A DNA stretch of 64,000 bases from Bradyrhizobium glycinis (GCF_016031655.1 NZ_JACCHQ010000023.1:62001-126000); one strand, 5' to 3'; positions 52,289 to 60,701 are shown, counted from the stretch's first letter. Notes: generated from the sequence alone by a model not told the origin. Made by a program: numbers and translations.

Positions 52289-53400
52289 ACCAGCGCACGC
52301 CGACACTGCTCTACATCGACGACGACGAGGCGCTGGCGCGCCTGGTCGATCGCGGCCTGACGCGGCGCGGCTTCCGGGTCGTCCATGCCGCGAGCGGCGA
52401 GGAAGGCCTCGAGCGCATCCGCCGCGCCGCCGCCCAAAACAGCGCCGAAGGCGGCATCGACGTCGTCGCGCTCGATCAGTACATGCCGGGCCTCGACGGG
52501 CTCGAGACGCTCGAGCAGATCATGGCGATCCCAGACGCGCCGCCTGTCGTGTTCGTCACCGCCTCGCAGGATTCCAGCATCGCAGTGACGGCGCTGAAGG
52601 CGGGAGCAGCCGACTATCTGGTCAAGGACGTCCAGGGCGACTTCATCCCGCTCCTCCATGTCGCCGCCGAAGGCGCATTGCGCCAGGCCGAGCTGCAGCG
52701 CGCACGCGAGGAAGCCGAGGCCGAGATCCACGCCTCGCGCGACCGCTACGCGGCGCTCGCCGCCGAACGCGAGCTCCTGCTGCGCGAGGTCAACCACCGC
52801 GTCGGCAACTCGCTCCAGATCATCGCCTCGCTGCTGCACCTGCAGGCAAGCTCCGCCGCGCAGGACGAGGTCAAGGCGGCGCTGACCAATGCGATGGGCC
52901 GCGTCGCCGCGGTGGCGCAGGTGCACCGCCGCCTCTATACCTCGCAGGACCTCAAGAGCGTGGTCCTCAATCAATATCTGGACTCGCTGCTCGAGGATCT
53001 GCGCCGCTCGGCCGAAGGCAACCGCATGTCGCGCCTGACGCTGAAGGCCGAGCCGATCGAGATCGATCCCGACCGTGCGGTCGCCGTCGGCATCATCGTC
53101 AACGAGTTGGTGATGAACGCGGTGAAATACGCCTATCCCGACGGCGCCGGCCCGATCCATGTCGAGCTGATCTCGCAAGGCGACGATCTCCTGCTCTCGA
53201 TCACCGACGACGGCGTCGGCGACAACGCCAAGGCCGATCCGCGCTCCACCGGCATGGGCCAGCGCATCGTCGCGGCCATGGCCTCCAAACTCGACGCCAC
53301 GGTCGAGCGCGATCCCACGCATTCCGGAACCCGGGTCGTGCTGAAGTTCGGCCGCATGCCCGCAAGCGTCGGCAAGACCAGCACCGCTGCCGCGAGCTGA
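52285..53400 (+). CDS. Receiver plus HisKA_2 histidine kinase
   Basis: 371-aa soluble protein: receiver domain about 5-125 with Asp64 (VALDQYMPGLDG), helical linker about 130-165, HisKA_2 dimerisation domain with His171 (LLREVNHRVGNSLQ), and an ATPase domain (NELVMNAVKYAYPDG; DDGVGD; STGMGQRIV). Kinases of the HisKA_2/HWE group often feed the general stress response regulator PhyR in Alphaproteobacteria. With an EcfG-like promoter ahead of the operon, a feedback loop on general stress is possible; this is inference. Third gene of the three-gene unit. Confidence 0.93.
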   Translation: MNQRTPTLLYIDDDEALARLVDRGLTRRGFRVVHAASGEEGLERIRRAAAQNSAEGGIDVVALDQYMPGLDGLETLEQIMAIPDAPPVVFVTASQDSSIAVTALKAGAADYLVKDVQGDFIPLLHVAAEGALRQAELQRAREEAEAEIHASRDRYAALAAERELLLREVNHRVGNSLQIIASLLHLQASSAAQDEVKAALTNAMGRVAAVAQVHRRLYTSQDLKSVVLNQYLDSLLEDLRRSAEGNRMSRLTLKAEPIEIDPDRAVAVGIIVNELVMNAVKYAYPDGAGPIHVELISQGDDLLLSITDDGVGDNAKADPRSTGMGQRIVAAMASKLDATVERDPTHSGTRVVLKFGRMPASVGKTSTAAAS

Positions 53401-53455
53401 GCGGTCCGGACGCACCCATCGCAACTGCATTGCGATCCTGCTATGATGGCAAGCC

Positions 53456-54151
53456 ATGACTTCGCGCGACTCCGCCCCGTCTGAAATCACACCGGCCGTG
53501 CTGCTGCGCGCTTATGCCTGCGGCATCTTTCCGATGGCGGAAAGCGCCGACGATCCGACCCTGTTCTGGGTCGAGCCGGAGCTGCGCGGCGTCATCCCGC
53601 TCGACGGCTTCCGCGTCGCCTCGCGCCTCGCGCGCACGGTGCGCTCGGATCAGTTTCGCGTCACCGTCAACACCGCGTTCAAGGCGACCATCGCCGGCTG
53701 CGCGGCGCCGCAAGTGGGCCGCGAGGATACCTGGATCAACAAGCGCATCCGCGACCTCTATGGCGGGCTCTTCGAGCTCGGCCATTGCCACAGCGTCGAA
53801 GCCTGGCAGGGCGACGAGCTCGTGGGCGGTCTCTACGGCGTCAGCTTAGGACGTGCCTTCTTCGGCGAGAGCATGTTCCACACTGTGCGCGACGCCTCGA
53901 AGGTCGCGCTGGTGCATCTGGTCGCGCGGCTCATTCACGGCGGATTCGAGCTGCTCGACACCCAATATGTCACCGAGCACCTGAAGAGCTTCGGCGCCGT
54001 CGAGATCTCGCGGCGACGCTATACCACGATGCTCGACAAGGCGCTGGCGGGCGAGCCCGGCGATTTCCTCAGGCTTTCCGCCGGCGAAGCGATCCCGGGT
54101 GCACGCGCCCTCGAGATCATCGCCTCGCGGCATAACGAACAGCTCGGTTAA
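53456..54151 (+). CDS. aat: Leucyl/phenylalanyl-tRNA-protein transferase
   Basis: 231-aa enzyme that adds Leu or Phe to the N-terminus of proteins starting with Arg or Lys, marking them for ClpAP (N-end rule). Family segments: YACGIFPMAESADDPTLFWVEPE (e.g. GIFPMAE), DTWINKRIRDLY, GGLYGVSLGRAFFGESMFH and FELLDTQYVTEHLKSFGA (e.g. DTQYVTEHLKSFGA). Ends four bases into the DUF2155 gene, tail to tail. Confidence 0.96.
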   Translation: MTSRDSAPSEITPAVLLRAYACGIFPMAESADDPTLFWVEPELRGVIPLDGFRVASRLARTVRSDQFRVTVNTAFKATIAGCAAPQVGREDTWINKRIRDLYGGLFELGHCHSVEAWQGDELVGGLYGVSLGRAFFGESMFHTVRDASKVALVHLVARLIHGGFELLDTQYVTEHLKSFGAVEISRRRYTTMLDKALAGEPGDFLRLSAGEAIPGARALEIIASRHNEQLG

Positions 54152-55182
54152 CGGCCGAATCCGGGGATGCCGAACAGACCCGGGCGCTGCTCCGGTGGTG
54201 GCGGCGGTGGCGGCGCCGGTTGCTGCTGCTGAATCGGCGGCGGCTGCGGCGGGCGCTGCTGCACCTGCTTCGGCGCCGCCTTCTTCTGCGCGGGCGGCGG
54301 TGGCGGCGGCTTTGCGGCGGCCGGATCCGGTGCCGCCGTCGCCACGGTCTGCTGCGGCTCTTTGCAGTCGGTCAGCCAGATGTCGTAGATCGGATGCTCG
54401 ACGCCGTGCAGGCCGGGGCTCGCCGCGTACATCCAGCCCGAGAAGATCCGCTTCACCTCGCCCTGCAAGGTGATCTCGTCGACCTCGACGAAGGCGTCAG
54501 TGTTGGCCGCTTCAGTCGCCGGACGCGTGTAGCAGGCGTTGGTTTTGACGCGGAGCGCACCGAACTGGACGGTCTCGCCGATCTCCTCGTCGAAATTGAT
54601 GATGCGCCCGGTGATCTTGTCGAGGCCGGAAAACGTCGCCTTCTTGTTCACGATCTTCTGGGCCGGCGGCTCGGTCACGACCTCGTCGCCCGGCTGGAGG
54701 CTGGCCGGCGCCTGCGGCACGGCGCCGCCCGGACCGCCCTTCTGCTGGGGCTGACGCTGACCGGGCGCCCCCGGAGGCCCTTGCTGACCCGGCGGAGCGA
54801 TCGCGGCGGAAGGCGGCTGGTTCGGCGGCGCGAGGGTCGAGCCGGGCGGCGGCGCCAGGGGCTGGGTCTCGACCGGCCCCGGCATCACGTTGCCCTGCCG
54901 GCCCGGAGGCGGCATCGGGCGCGACGGCAGCACCCGGCCCTGCGGCGGCAGCTCCGGCACCTCTTCGTCGTCCTCGGGCATCGGCTGCGGCTGGGGCTGG
55001 CCGCGCGGAATGTTGCCGGGCGGCCGCAGCGGCGGCGGATCGGAGAAGATCGTGCCGATCTGCGCCTGAGCCGGCGTCGCAGCCGTCAGTGCGGTCGCGG
55101 CCAAAAGCGCCGCAAGGCCGGTCAGGGAAAAGGTTTTGAACATCTCGCGCGGCTTCAACAGCGAATCGGGCTCGTTGGACAT
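54148..55182 (-). CDS. DUF2155 protein with Pro-rich regions
   Basis: 344-aa exported protein. Signal peptide (FKTFSLTGLAALLAATALTA, cleavage near AQAQ), a long Pro/Gln/Gly-rich stretch (about 45-165), a DUF2155 domain (about 165-285; KKATFSGLDKITGRI, CYTRPATEAANTDAFVEVDE, e.g. ACYTRPATE, and IFSGWMYAASPGLHGVEHPIYD, e.g. FSGWMYAASPGL, then WLTDC), and a Pro/Gln-rich C-terminal tail with runs of seven and six prolines. DUF2155 proteins are conserved across Alphaproteobacteria with unknown function, often encoded near aat and complex I genes. ATG 55182 or ATG 55143 could be the start; the second begins directly at the signal peptide. Confidence 0.87.
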   Translation of the reverse strand: MSNEPDSLLKPREMFKTFSLTGLAALLAATALTAATPAQAQIGTIFSDPPPLRPPGNIPRGQPQPQPMPEDDEEVPELPPQGRVLPSRPMPPPGRQGNVMPGPVETQPLAPPPGSTLAPPNQPPSAAIAPPGQQGPPGAPGQRQPQQKGGPGGAVPQAPASLQPGDEVVTEPPAQKIVNKKATFSGLDKITGRIINFDEEIGETVQFGALRVKTNACYTRPATEAANTDAFVEVDEITLQGEVKRIFSGWMYAASPGLHGVEHPIYDIWLTDCKEPQQTVATAAPDPAAAKPPPPPPAQKKAAPKQVQQRPPQPPPIQQQQPAPPPPPPPEQRPGLFGIPGFGR

Positions 55183-55379
55183 TCTACAGGGGATACCGCC
55201 GCTCGCAGGCCCTCCGGTTAACACGCCGAATACGGCGGGGGAAGGGCGGCAACCCTGCCCGTCCCGGTCTGGCCAGGCCAGCTTCGGGATGGGATAGTCG
55301 TGAGCCCCTCCCGGGGCCGCAGGCGGGCATGCCCCCAAAAACGACACCAACTTGGACGCACCCGACAATACCTAGAGAG

Positions 55380-56387
55380 ATGCCCTCCTCCCTCCGAGCC
55401 GTCCTCGCCCTTCCCCTGCGTGCCCTCGCCTGGCTTGGCGGCCAGGGCACGCGTGCGGTGGCAGCGATCGCCTTCATCGCGGTCGCGGTGCCGCCGCTCG
55501 GCGCGCTGCTGCGCCCCTATGTCACCGAGGCGATCTTCCTTCTGCTCTGCATCTCCTTCATGCGCGTCGATCTCGTCGCGCTGTACGGGCATCTGCGCCG
55601 ACCGGCGCTGGTCGCAGCCGCCACGGCGTGGACCACAATGGGCGTGCCGCTGATCGTCGCCCTGCTCGCTCATGGAAGCGGGCTCGACAGAAGCTCACCC
55701 GGTCTCTTCCTCGCGCTGATGCTCCAGGGCATGGCTTCGCCGATGATGGCAGCGCCCGCGCTCGCCGCGCTGATCGGCCTCGACGCCACACTGCCGCTGG
55801 TCACACTGGTCACCGCGACCGCGCTCGTGCCTTTCACCGCCTCGCTGTTCGCGAGCCTCTTTCTCGGCGGCATGCTCAGCATCTCGCCGCTCGCACTCGG
55901 CCTGAAACTGCTCGGCATCCTCGCCGCATCGCTGCTGGCCGCAACACTCATCCGCCGCCTGTTCGGCACCGAGGCGATCCAGCGCCACAAGCGGCCGATC
56001 GACGGTTTCAACATCGTCATCCTGCTGGTGTTCGCATCCGCCGTCATGGGCGACGTGGCGCACGATTTCGTGGCCGATCCGCTGTTTGCGATCGCCGTCG
56101 CGCTGCTCGCCTTCGCGGTCTATTTCACCCTGCTCGCCGTCACGACATTGATCTTTCGCCGCGCCGGCACCGAGCGCGCCTTTGCCATCGGCCTGATGGT
56201 GTCACAGCGCAATCTCGGCCTCATGCTGGCCGCAACCGCCGGCGCATTGCCGCCCAGCACCTGGCTCTATTTCGCGCTGACGCAGTTTCCGATTCACCTT
56301 GCGCCCTACATGCTGATACCGATCGCGCGGCGCATCATGGTGCGCGCCGATGCCTCCAGCGCGCCGGTCACAAGCGGCACCACTTAG
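55380..56387 (+). CDS. Bile acid:sodium symporter (BASS)-like membrane protein
   Basis: 335-aa protein with about ten membrane helices. The LLCISFMRVDL segment, the QGMASPMMAAPALAALIG crossover-like segment and FAIGLMVSQRNLGLMLAAT (e.g. VSQRNLGLMLA) fit the BASS/ArsB-like symporter fold. Substrate unknown; could be an organic anion. Start ATG 55380 with AGAGAG before it. Divergent from DUF2155. Confidence 0.78.
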   Translation: MPSSLRAVLALPLRALAWLGGQGTRAVAAIAFIAVAVPPLGALLRPYVTEAIFLLLCISFMRVDLVALYGHLRRPALVAAATAWTTMGVPLIVALLAHGSGLDRSSPGLFLALMLQGMASPMMAAPALAALIGLDATLPLVTLVTATALVPFTASLFASLFLGGMLSISPLALGLKLLGILAASLLAATLIRRLFGTEAIQRHKRPIDGFNIVILLVFASAVMGDVAHDFVADPLFAIAVALLAFAVYFTLLAVTTLIFRRAGTERAFAIGLMVSQRNLGLMLAATAGALPPSTWLYFALTQFPIHLAPYMLIPIARRIMVRADASSAPVTSGTT

Positions 56388-56433
56388 CACGGCCTCTCGG
56401 TCACTCGCACACGCGATGTCCGAGCACCTGCCC

Positions 56434-57372
56434 TTAGCCCGCCCGCGCCGCGCGCCGCAGGGCCTGCGGCGGCTGGCCATACGCGCGGATGAAGGCGCGC
56501 CGCATGCGCTCGGGGTCGCGGAAGCCGGTCACCTCCGCCACGCGCTCGATCGCTTCGCGCGAGGACTGCACGCGTTCGCGCGCGACTTCGAGCCTGAGCC
56601 GCTCGATCGCCTTGGAGGGCGTCGTGCCGGTCTCCGCGGCAAAGGCGCGGGCGAAGTGCCGGGCGCTCATGCCGGCGCGGTCGGCGAGATCCTCCACGGT
56701 CAGCGGCGCATCGAGGTTTTCGCGCGCCCAGGCTAGCAGCGTGCCGAAGCGTCCGTTCGGCGCCTTCAATTCCAGCAGCGAAGAGAATTGCGACTGGCCG
56801 CCGCTGCGGCGGTGATAGAGCACGAGCTGCCGCGCAGTTGCCTGCGCGATCTCCTCGCCGTGGTCCTCGGTGATCATCGCGAGCGCGAGGTCGATGCCGG
56901 CGGAGATCCCGGCCGAGGTCCAGACATTGCCGTCGCGGGTGAAAATCTGGTCCGGCTCGAACTTCACCTTGGGAAAGCGCGCGACGAACTCGCGCGTCCG
57001 TCCCCAATGCGTGGTGGCGCGGCGGCCGTCGAGCAGCCCCGCCTCGGCGAGCAGGAAGGCGCCGGAGCAGACGCTCGCAACCCGCACGCCGCGCCTTGCC
57101 AGCCGCTGCACGAAGGCCCGCGTGATCTCGCAGCGCGCGGCCTCCGCGACGCCCATGCCGCCGGCCACGACCAGCGTGGTGATCGCGTTCGCCGTCTTGA
57201 AGTCACGCGCCATCATCTCGACACCCGACGTGCTGCGCACCAGCCCCGGCTTCGCCGCCAGCACGCGAATGGCCGGCGCCTTGCCGAGGCAGCGCGCTGC
57301 GATCTCGAACGCGGAGATCGGCCCCGCGGCATCGAGAAGTTGGAAGTCCGGAAAGATCAGGATTCCGATCAT
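56434..57372 (-). CDS. GlxA-type AraC regulator with DJ-1/PfpI domain
   Basis: 312-aa transcription regulator. N-terminal DJ-1/PfpI (class I glutamine amidotransferase-like) domain about 1-170 (ILIFPDFQLLDAAGPISAFE; VCSGAFLLAEAGLLDGRRATTHW, e.g. VCSGAFLLAEAGLL) for ligand sensing, and C-terminal AraC-type two-helix-turn-helix domain about 210-305 (DRAGMSARHFARAFAAETG, GFRDPERMRRAF). Family members control amino acid, betaine or nitrile metabolism. It is divergent from a DJ-1/PfpI enzyme gene, which is its likely target. Confidence 0.94.
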   Translation of the reverse strand: MIGILIFPDFQLLDAAGPISAFEIAARCLGKAPAIRVLAAKPGLVRSTSGVEMMARDFKTANAITTLVVAGGMGVAEAARCEITRAFVQRLARRGVRVASVCSGAFLLAEAGLLDGRRATTHWGRTREFVARFPKVKFEPDQIFTRDGNVWTSAGISAGIDLALAMITEDHGEEIAQATARQLVLYHRRSGGQSQFSSLLELKAPNGRFGTLLAWARENLDAPLTVEDLADRAGMSARHFARAFAAETGTTPSKAIERLRLEVARERVQSSREAIERVAEVTGFRDPERMRRAFIRAYGQPPQALRRAARAG

Positions 57373-57410
57373 GAGCCAAGCCGAAACGTATGTCCGAAAG
57401 TGAGGGAATT

Positions 57411-57444
57411 ATGCCATTCCGGACAGAAGAGCACCATGCCATTC
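57411..57444 (+). promoter_or_regulatory. Direct repeats ATGCCATTC, candidate AraC-type operator
   Basis: ATGCCATTC occurs at 57411-57419 and 57436-57444, 25 bp apart on the same face or nearly so, in the 104-bp gap between the regulator and the hydratase-like gene. AraC-family proteins commonly bind direct repeats at about two-turn spacing. Confidence 0.5.
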
Positions 57445-57476
57445 TGCCGGCGTCAAGCGCATTATCGGAGGCTCCC

Positions 57477-58163
57477 ATGTCGTCACCGCTCCAGATCGGA
57501 ATCCTGGTTTTCCCGCGCGTCACCCAGCTCGACTTCACCGGTCCCTTGCAGGTGTTCGCCATGGTCCCCGACGCAAAGCTGCACCTGATCTGGAAGCGGA
57601 TCGAGCCGGTGCCGAGCGATTCCGTGCTGACGCTGACGCCGACCACGACCTTTGCGGATTGCCCCCAGCTCGATGTCATCTGCGTACCCGGCGGCCAGGG
57701 CACCAACGACCTTCTCAACGACGAGGACGTGCTCGAATTCCTGCGCAAGCAGGCGGCAGCCGCCAAGTACGTCACCTCGGTGTGCACGGGATCGCTGGCC
57801 CTCGGCGCTGCCGGCCTGTTGAAGGGCTACCGCGCCGCCACCCATTGGAGCGCAATGGAGATGCTCGCACAGTTCGGCGCGATCCCGACGAAGACACGCG
57901 TCTGCGTCGATCGCAACCGCATCACCGGCGGCGGCGTCACCGCCGGGATCGATTTCGCGCTGACGCTGGTCTCGATCATGGTCAATCGCACCACGGCCGA
58001 AGCGATCCAGCTCCAGATGGAATACAATCCAGCCCCGCCGTTCAATGCGGGATCGCCCGACACCGCGCCCGCCGAGGTGCTGGCGCTGCTGAGGGAGCGC
58101 AGCGCGCAGAACCAGGCGCGGCGGCTCGAGGCGGTGCAGCGCGCGGCTGAGAGGGTGAATTAG
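57477..58163 (+). CDS. DJ-1/PfpI family enzyme, isonitrile hydratase-like
   Basis: 228-aa DJ-1/PfpI-fold protein. The nucleophile Cys103 lies in TSVCTGSLALGAAGLLKG, preceded by VPGGQGTNDLL, and Asp near residue 19 in TQLDFTGPLQVF; this set matches isonitrile hydratase (InhA), which hydrates isonitriles to N-formamides. ATG 57477 has a perfect CGGAGG at 57466-57471; the frame is open from 57390 but that part overlaps the operator. The partner regulator is divergent. Substrate is inferred from the family. Confidence 0.9.
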   Translation: MSSPLQIGILVFPRVTQLDFTGPLQVFAMVPDAKLHLIWKRIEPVPSDSVLTLTPTTTFADCPQLDVICVPGGQGTNDLLNDEDVLEFLRKQAAAAKYVTSVCTGSLALGAAGLLKGYRAATHWSAMEMLAQFGAIPTKTRVCVDRNRITGGGVTAGIDFALTLVSIMVNRTTAEAIQLQMEYNPAPPFNAGSPDTAPAEVLALLRERSAQNQARRLEAVQRAAERVN

Positions 58164-58171
58164 ACTCTCCT

Positions 58172-58313
58172 CTCGTGTCCCGGACGCGGTGCGGCGCGAA
58201 GTGCCGCTCCGCAGAGCCGGGACCCAGTAAGCTACGAAATACAGCGAGGAGAGATGGGCCCCGGCTCAGCAGCGCACCGCTGAAGAAGCGCTGCGCTGCT
58301 TCCGGGGCACGAG
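58172..58313. repeat. Interspersed palindromic repeat (CTCGTGTCCCGGACGCGGTGC type)
   Basis: Outer arms CTCGTGTCCCGGA (58172 on) and TCCGGGGCACGAG (ending 58313) with inner pairs such as GCGGCGCGAAGTGCCGC and AGCGGTGCG/CGCACCGCT-like segments. Another repeat family frequent in Bradyrhizobium. Sits downstream of the DJ-1/PfpI gene. Confidence 0.85.
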
Positions 58314-58336
58314 ACCTCATGCGGGCCGCACCAGAA

Positions 58337-58366
58337 AAAGGCCGCTCGGTTTCCCAAGCGGCCTTT
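58337..58366. terminator. Terminator-like hairpin downstream of NDUFA12 and DJ-1 genes
   Basis: Perfect 10-bp stem AAAGGCCGCT / AGCGGCCTTT with a 10-nt loop. On the minus strand it is followed by TTTTTC, on the plus strand by TTTCC, so it works best for the minus-strand gene at 58664-59071 but may serve both. Confidence 0.75.
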
Positions 58367-58663
58367 CCTGTCTCACGGTGGCTGCACATTCACATCGGGC
58401 GATGTCGGAGCTTCCAGACCGGGGGCCTATCTCCCGATCGAGTCCTTCCTCGGCGGCCGCTGCATCTCGGGACAGTCGCGAACTGTTGCCCGAACCGAAC
58501 GCGATGGTCTCCCATCTCCGTAAGATGGGATCATTGAGCCGCATCGCGCGCCTCGAGGCAACTCCCGCGCAAGCGGCATCCCCGCTGTTCCCGTTGTCCA
58601 CAGCGGCGCGGATGCATGTGCATCCGCTTTGGACGATGGTGGTTCGTGGGTGGGCCGAAAGGG
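58367..58663. other. 297-bp region without a supported gene
   Basis: Downstream (3') side of the NDUFA12 gene. Contains a perfect 8-bp stem TCCCATCT-ccgta-AGATGGGA at 58510-58530 and nothing else recognised. A 128-codon plus-strand frame here shows no family features and mirrors base composition only. Confidence 0.45.
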
Positions 58664-59071
58664 CTAGCCGGGCGTCCAGGGCTGATAGTCGCCGGTCGCC
58701 TTGGGACGCCTGCCGCTGGCCAGCGTCGAGCCGGAGGGGCGATAGGCCTTCGCCGTGCCGGTGAGATTCGGCTCGTGCGGCTTTTCCCACTCGCGCGGCT
58801 GGTAATTGATCTCGGTCGGCGGCTTGTCGACGACGTGGTGGATCCAGCCATGCCAGGACGGCGGAATCCGGCTCGCTTCCGCATAGCCGTTATAGATCAC
58901 CCAGCGCCGCTCAAAGCCGAGCGCCGGATCGATCGCCCCGCCACGGGTGCGGTAGTAACGGTTGCCCTGCTCGTCCTCGCCGACCAGCTCGCCATACCGC
59001 TTGGTCCAGAGCTGGGTGCCAAAGGTCTGGCCATTCCACCAGGTGAAGAACTTGAGGAAGAATTGTTTCAT
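58664..59071 (-). CDS. NDUFA12-family complex I protein
   Basis: 135-aa protein of the NDUFA12 (17.2 kDa / B17.2) family, an accessory subunit of NADH:ubiquinone oxidoreductase found in Alphaproteobacteria and mitochondria. Signature: KFFTWWNGQTFGTQLWTKRYGE, e.g. GTQLWTKRYGELVG, then DEQGNRYYRTR, RWVIYNGYAEASRIPPSWHGWIHH (e.g. PPSWHGWIHH). Start ATG 59071; the open frame continues to 59314 without family features. No other nuo genes are in the window. Confidence 0.95.
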   Translation of the reverse strand: MKQFFLKFFTWWNGQTFGTQLWTKRYGELVGEDEQGNRYYRTRGGAIDPALGFERRWVIYNGYAEASRIPPSWHGWIHHVVDKPPTEINYQPREWEKPHEPNLTGTAKAYRPSGSTLASGRRPKATGDYQPWTPG

Positions 59072-59263
59072 GCGGCAAGGGCCCTGCTTCGTCGGGTCCT
59101 GATGCCATCCGGGCGGCGAAATGTCCAGTTCGGCAGGCGTGGCGGCGCCCCCACAAATCCGCCTACCGCGCACGCCCCTGCCGCAAAGCGGACGCGATTC
59201 ATTCATGCCCGGTACAGCGGCAGGACCTGAGGCTCCATTCGCGCGCAAACCGGCGTGATCCCA

Positions 59264-59288
59264 GGAACCGCCGCGCTTTCGCAGGGTT
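59264..59288 (+). promoter_or_regulatory. EcfG-like promoter before BA14K gene
   Basis: GGAAC (59264-59268), 16 bp, GGTT (59285-59288): one mismatch to GGAAC-N16-CGTT. The gene start is only 24 bp further, so the leader would be very short (about 15 nt), which lowers confidence. Confidence 0.45.
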
Positions 59289-59312
59289 GCTTTCCGGGAA
59301 AGGAGTTTAACC

Positions 59313-60032
59313 ATGAACAGTCTGAAATTGTTGAGTGCCGCCGCGACGGTGGCGTTGGTTCTTCCCTTGGCGAGCCCGAGCTTGGCGCAGCAGAGTCGTG
59401 CAGCCGCGGTCGGAGCGGGCGGTGGCGCCGCGATCGGCGGCGGTGGCGGCGGTGCTCACGTCGGTGGCGGTGGCTTCGGTGGCGGCGCGCGCATGGGTGG
59501 CGGCGGCGCGGCCTTCCATGGCGGCGGCGGCAACATCGGAGGCGGCGCGGCGATGCGCCCAGGCGGCGGCAGTTTCGCAGCCGGCACTGCGGTCCGTCCG
59601 AGCGGCGGCACCTTTGTTGGTGGCGCGGCAACGCGCGCCGGTATCTCGCCGACGTTCAGCGGAACGCGCAGCGTCGCGACCGCCTCGCCGGGCACCTGGA
59701 GCGGCAGCGGCGGCACGTGGACCGGCAGCGGCGGAACGTGGAGCGGCGGTTGGCGCCACCACCACCACCATCATCACCGCGGCGGCTTCTGGCCGGGCTT
59801 CGCCGCCGGCGCCGCAATCGGTGGCCTCGGCTCTTACGCCTATTACGGCGGCGGGTACGGCTATTATGACGATCCCTACTACTATGACAGCTACTACGAC
59901 GAGCCGACGGTTGCGGTGGTGCCGGATGTCGGCGGCGATTCCGCGGCCTATTGCGCACAGCGCTACAAATCATACGACCCGGCCTCGGGCACCTATCTCG
60001 GTTACGACGGCCGGCGGCATCCCTGCCCCTGA
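59313..60032 (+). CDS. BA14K-family exported Gly-rich protein
   Basis: 239-aa protein. Signal peptide (LLSAAATVALVLPLASPSLAQ, cut after Ala near 25), a Gly-rich stretch with GGGGF/GGGA repeats (about 33-150), a seven-His run (about 149-155), a short hydrophobic glycine-rich helix (FWPGFAAGAAIGGLGSYA), a Tyr-rich stretch (GYYDDPYYYDSYYDEP), and a C-terminal BA14K domain (AYCAQRYKSYDPASGTYLG, ending GRRHPCP). BA14K is named for a Brucella immunoreactive protein said to have lectin-like activity. An AAAGGAG ribosome site precedes it and a strong terminator follows. Confidence 0.9.
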   Translation: MNSLKLLSAAATVALVLPLASPSLAQQSRAAAVGAGGGAAIGGGGGGAHVGGGGFGGGARMGGGGAAFHGGGGNIGGGAAMRPGGGSFAAGTAVRPSGGTFVGGAATRAGISPTFSGTRSVATASPGTWSGSGGTWTGSGGTWSGGWRHHHHHHHRGGFWPGFAAGAAIGGLGSYAYYGGGYGYYDDPYYYDSYYDEPTVAVVPDVGGDSAAYCAQRYKSYDPASGTYLGYDGRRHPCP

Positions 60033-60055
60033 GCAGATTGCCCAGGTCTGAGGCG

Positions 60056-60085
60056 AAAGGCGCCGCAGCGATGCGGCGCCTTTTT
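60056..60085 (+). terminator. Rho-independent terminator after BA14K gene
   Basis: Perfect 11-bp stem AAAGGCGCCGC / GCGGCGCCTTT with AGCGAT loop, followed by TTC. Confidence 0.93.
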
Positions 60086-60169
60086 CGCAATCGGCGTCTT
60101 CCTCACCCGCTTCGGCCCCATCACGCTCGCGCGCATGAGGATACATACAAATCGACGCAAATGGACCTT

Positions 60170-60241
60170 TATGCACCGAACCGTGCATATCCATCGCAAT
60201 CCAATCCCAAATTGACCGGACCCACGATTCGCGGATATCAC
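60170..60241 (+). promoter_or_regulatory. Promoter with upstream dyad for receiver-kinase operon
   Basis: A perfect 7-6-7 dyad TATGCAC-cgaacc-GTGCATA (60170-60189) lies 22 bp upstream of a -35-like TTGACC (60212-60217), followed after 18 bp by a -10-like TATCAC (60236-60241). The response regulator gene starts 37 bp later. The layout fits an activator site above a sigma-70 promoter. Confidence 0.5.
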
Positions 60242-60278
60242 AAATCACAGTGGGGACATCGATCTTCTGGGAAGTGTC

Positions 60279-60701
60279 ATGCCGCGTATTCTCGTGGTTG
60301 ATGACGATCCGATGGTCGGCGCGACCATCGAGGTCCTCCTCCAACGTCAGGGCTTCGACGTCACGCTAACCGACGGCGGCGAAACAGGACTGGCTGCGCT
60401 GGAATCGCAAGCCTTCGACGTGATGCTGGTCGACATCTTCATGCCGCATATGCGCGGCTTCGAATCCATCCGTATCTTTCACGAGCGCGCCCCTGCCACG
60501 CCGCTGATCGCGATGTCGGGCTACGCCTTCGCCTCCTCCGCCTCGCCCTCTCCCGATTTTCTCCGCATGGCGCTGGAACTCGGCGCAACGCGCTGCCTGC
60601 GCAAGCCATTCACGCCGGAAGCACTGCTGACCACGATTCGGGAATGCCTCGCCGGCGCGGACGCGAGCGTGCCGCCGAAGGACCAGAAAGAAGCCCCTTG
60701 A
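60279..60701 (+). CDS. Stand-alone response regulator
   Basis: 140-aa single receiver domain. Acidic residues VVDDDP, phospho-acceptor Asp52 (MLVDIFMPHMRG), Ser in IAMSGYAF, and Lys in CLRKPFTPEAL. A short insert (ASSASPSPD) follows beta-4. No output domain. Its stop overlaps the likely start of the hybrid kinase (TTGA), so the two are coupled. Confidence 0.93.
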   Translation: MPRILVVDDDPMVGATIEVLLQRQGFDVTLTDGGETGLAALESQAFDVMLVDIFMPHMRGFESIRIFHERAPATPLIAMSGYAFASSASPSPDFLRMALELGATRCLRKPFTPEALLTTIRECLAGADASVPPKDQKEAP

